Origin: Polaribacter porphyrae
GTDB lineage: Bacteria; Bacteroidota; Bacteroidia; Flavobacteriales; Flavobacteriaceae
Direction of reading: 5' to 3'
NCBI RefSeq assembly: GCF_002954685.1
Contig: NZ_MSCN01000001.1
Span: 2,436,429-2,500,428 of the forward strand
DNA: 64,000 bases
Of the stretch, positions 63,641 to 64,000 are shown piece after piece. The position numbers and the translations under genes are program-made. Positions within the stretch are counted from its first letter, which is position 1; every line of letters begins with the position of its first letter. Under the pieces are notes generated by a model. That model saw only the letters and a program-made list of their open reading frames with translations. It did no database searches and was not told where the DNA came from.

Positions 63641-64000
63641 ATGAAACGATTTCAGAATTTTAATTACACAAAAACACTTTGTACTTTAATATGTGTTTGT
63701 ATTCCATTTTTTGCAATTGCACAAGATGATGATGAATTTGAAGATGAAGAACGAAACAAAGCAATGTTTAGTCTAGGAAACGGTTTAGACTTTTCTTTTA
63801 ATGATGGCGATTATCATTTTAATTTAGGCGGTTTTATTCAACCCTCTTATCAAAATATTAAAATGTCGGGTTCTGATGCAGATAACAATTTTAATTCTAA
63901 AAGAACATTTTTGCAATTTTCTGGAAATGCAAAAAAAGAAAAAGTGAGTTTTTTAATTCAGCTAGATTATAGTTTATCAGATCCTTTAATGGATGCTTGG
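63641..64000 (+). CDS. Second outer-membrane porin, 3' end cut by window
   Basis: 120 aa visible from the ATG at 63641. Signal peptide (LCTLICVCIPFFAIAQ), an acidic stretch (DDDEFEDEE), then barrel strands FHFNLGGFIQPSYQNIKM-type, KRTFLQFSGN and KVSFLIQLDYS, close in pattern to the porin at 60772-62088. The frame is open to the window end. The gene begins 20 nt after the M14 peptidase. Confidence 0.8.
   Translation, partial: MKRFQNFNYTKTLCTLICVCIPFFAIAQDDDEFEDEERNKAMFSLGNGLDFSFNDGDYHFNLGGFIQPSYQNIKMSGSDADNNFNSKRTFLQFSGNAKKEKVSFLIQLDYSLSDPLMDAW

Overview
The window is AT-rich (roughly 30% GC by eye) and densely coded. It looks like the chromosome of a marine-type Flavobacteriaceae member, Polaribacter or Tenacibaculum-like. 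The signs are Bacteroidota promoter-like TAnnTTTG boxes, the near absence of Shine-Dalgarno sequences, several TTG starts, type IX secretion (T9SS) sorting domains of both type A and type B, DUF4097 and DUF3127 proteins, and a lineage-typical PEP carboxylase and thymidine kinase. I see no rRNA, tRNA, CRISPR array, prophage or transposase.

Layout. 1-2.2 kb: tdk (5' end cut by the window), alr and mscL. 2.3-6.5 kb: an ECF sigma factor, a HEAT-repeat anti-sigma-like protein, two secreted DUF4097 proteins and a thioredoxin lipoprotein. 6.6-15.1 kb: a GH26-like hydrolase, aat, an AtoE-like fatty-acid transporter, a VTT membrane protein, YehS-like, DUF3127, flavin reductase, histidine kinase, HIT, greA and a degenerate Rieske lipoprotein. 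15.2-17.4 kb: purK and purE with an antitoxin/Doc toxin pair between them. 17.5-35.2 kb: housekeeping genes (M3 peptidase, glycosyltransferase, haem-binding protein, lpdA, pabB, tilS, dsbD, ppc) and a subtilisin-like lipoprotein.

35.3-48.9 kb is the most accessory-looking part. An intact yifB/comM is followed by a 3.5 kb T9SS type B surface-protein gene, and then by a second, about 90% identical copy of the last 150 bp of yifB. This is the footprint of an insertion at the yifB 3' end. Next come a ligand-sensing histidine kinase split by an apparent frameshift in an A7 run, its LuxR-type response regulator, a nested inverted repeat, an orphan LuxR HTH protein, a large beta-helix T9SS protein and a small partner peptide gene.

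49.1-64 kb: manA, then a leftward set (serine hydrolase, esterase lipoprotein, DASS transporter), then a divergent MocR/GabR-like regulator whose PLP lysine is replaced by arginine. Downstream on the + strand lie two lamin-tail-domain surface proteins, a DcuC-like transporter, an isoaspartyl dipeptidase, a porin, an M14 carboxypeptidase and a second porin cut by the window end. Together these look like an outer-membrane-to-cytoplasm route for (iso)peptide use, possibly controlled by the MocR-like protein.

The observations most worth following are the yifB 3'-end duplication, the A7 frameshift in the sensor kinase, the toxin-antitoxin pair inside the purine operon, the lysine-less MocR regulator with ATACCA-type boxes, and a terminator-like hairpin in the greA leader. 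All product calls come from reading motifs and protein architecture. No database search was run.
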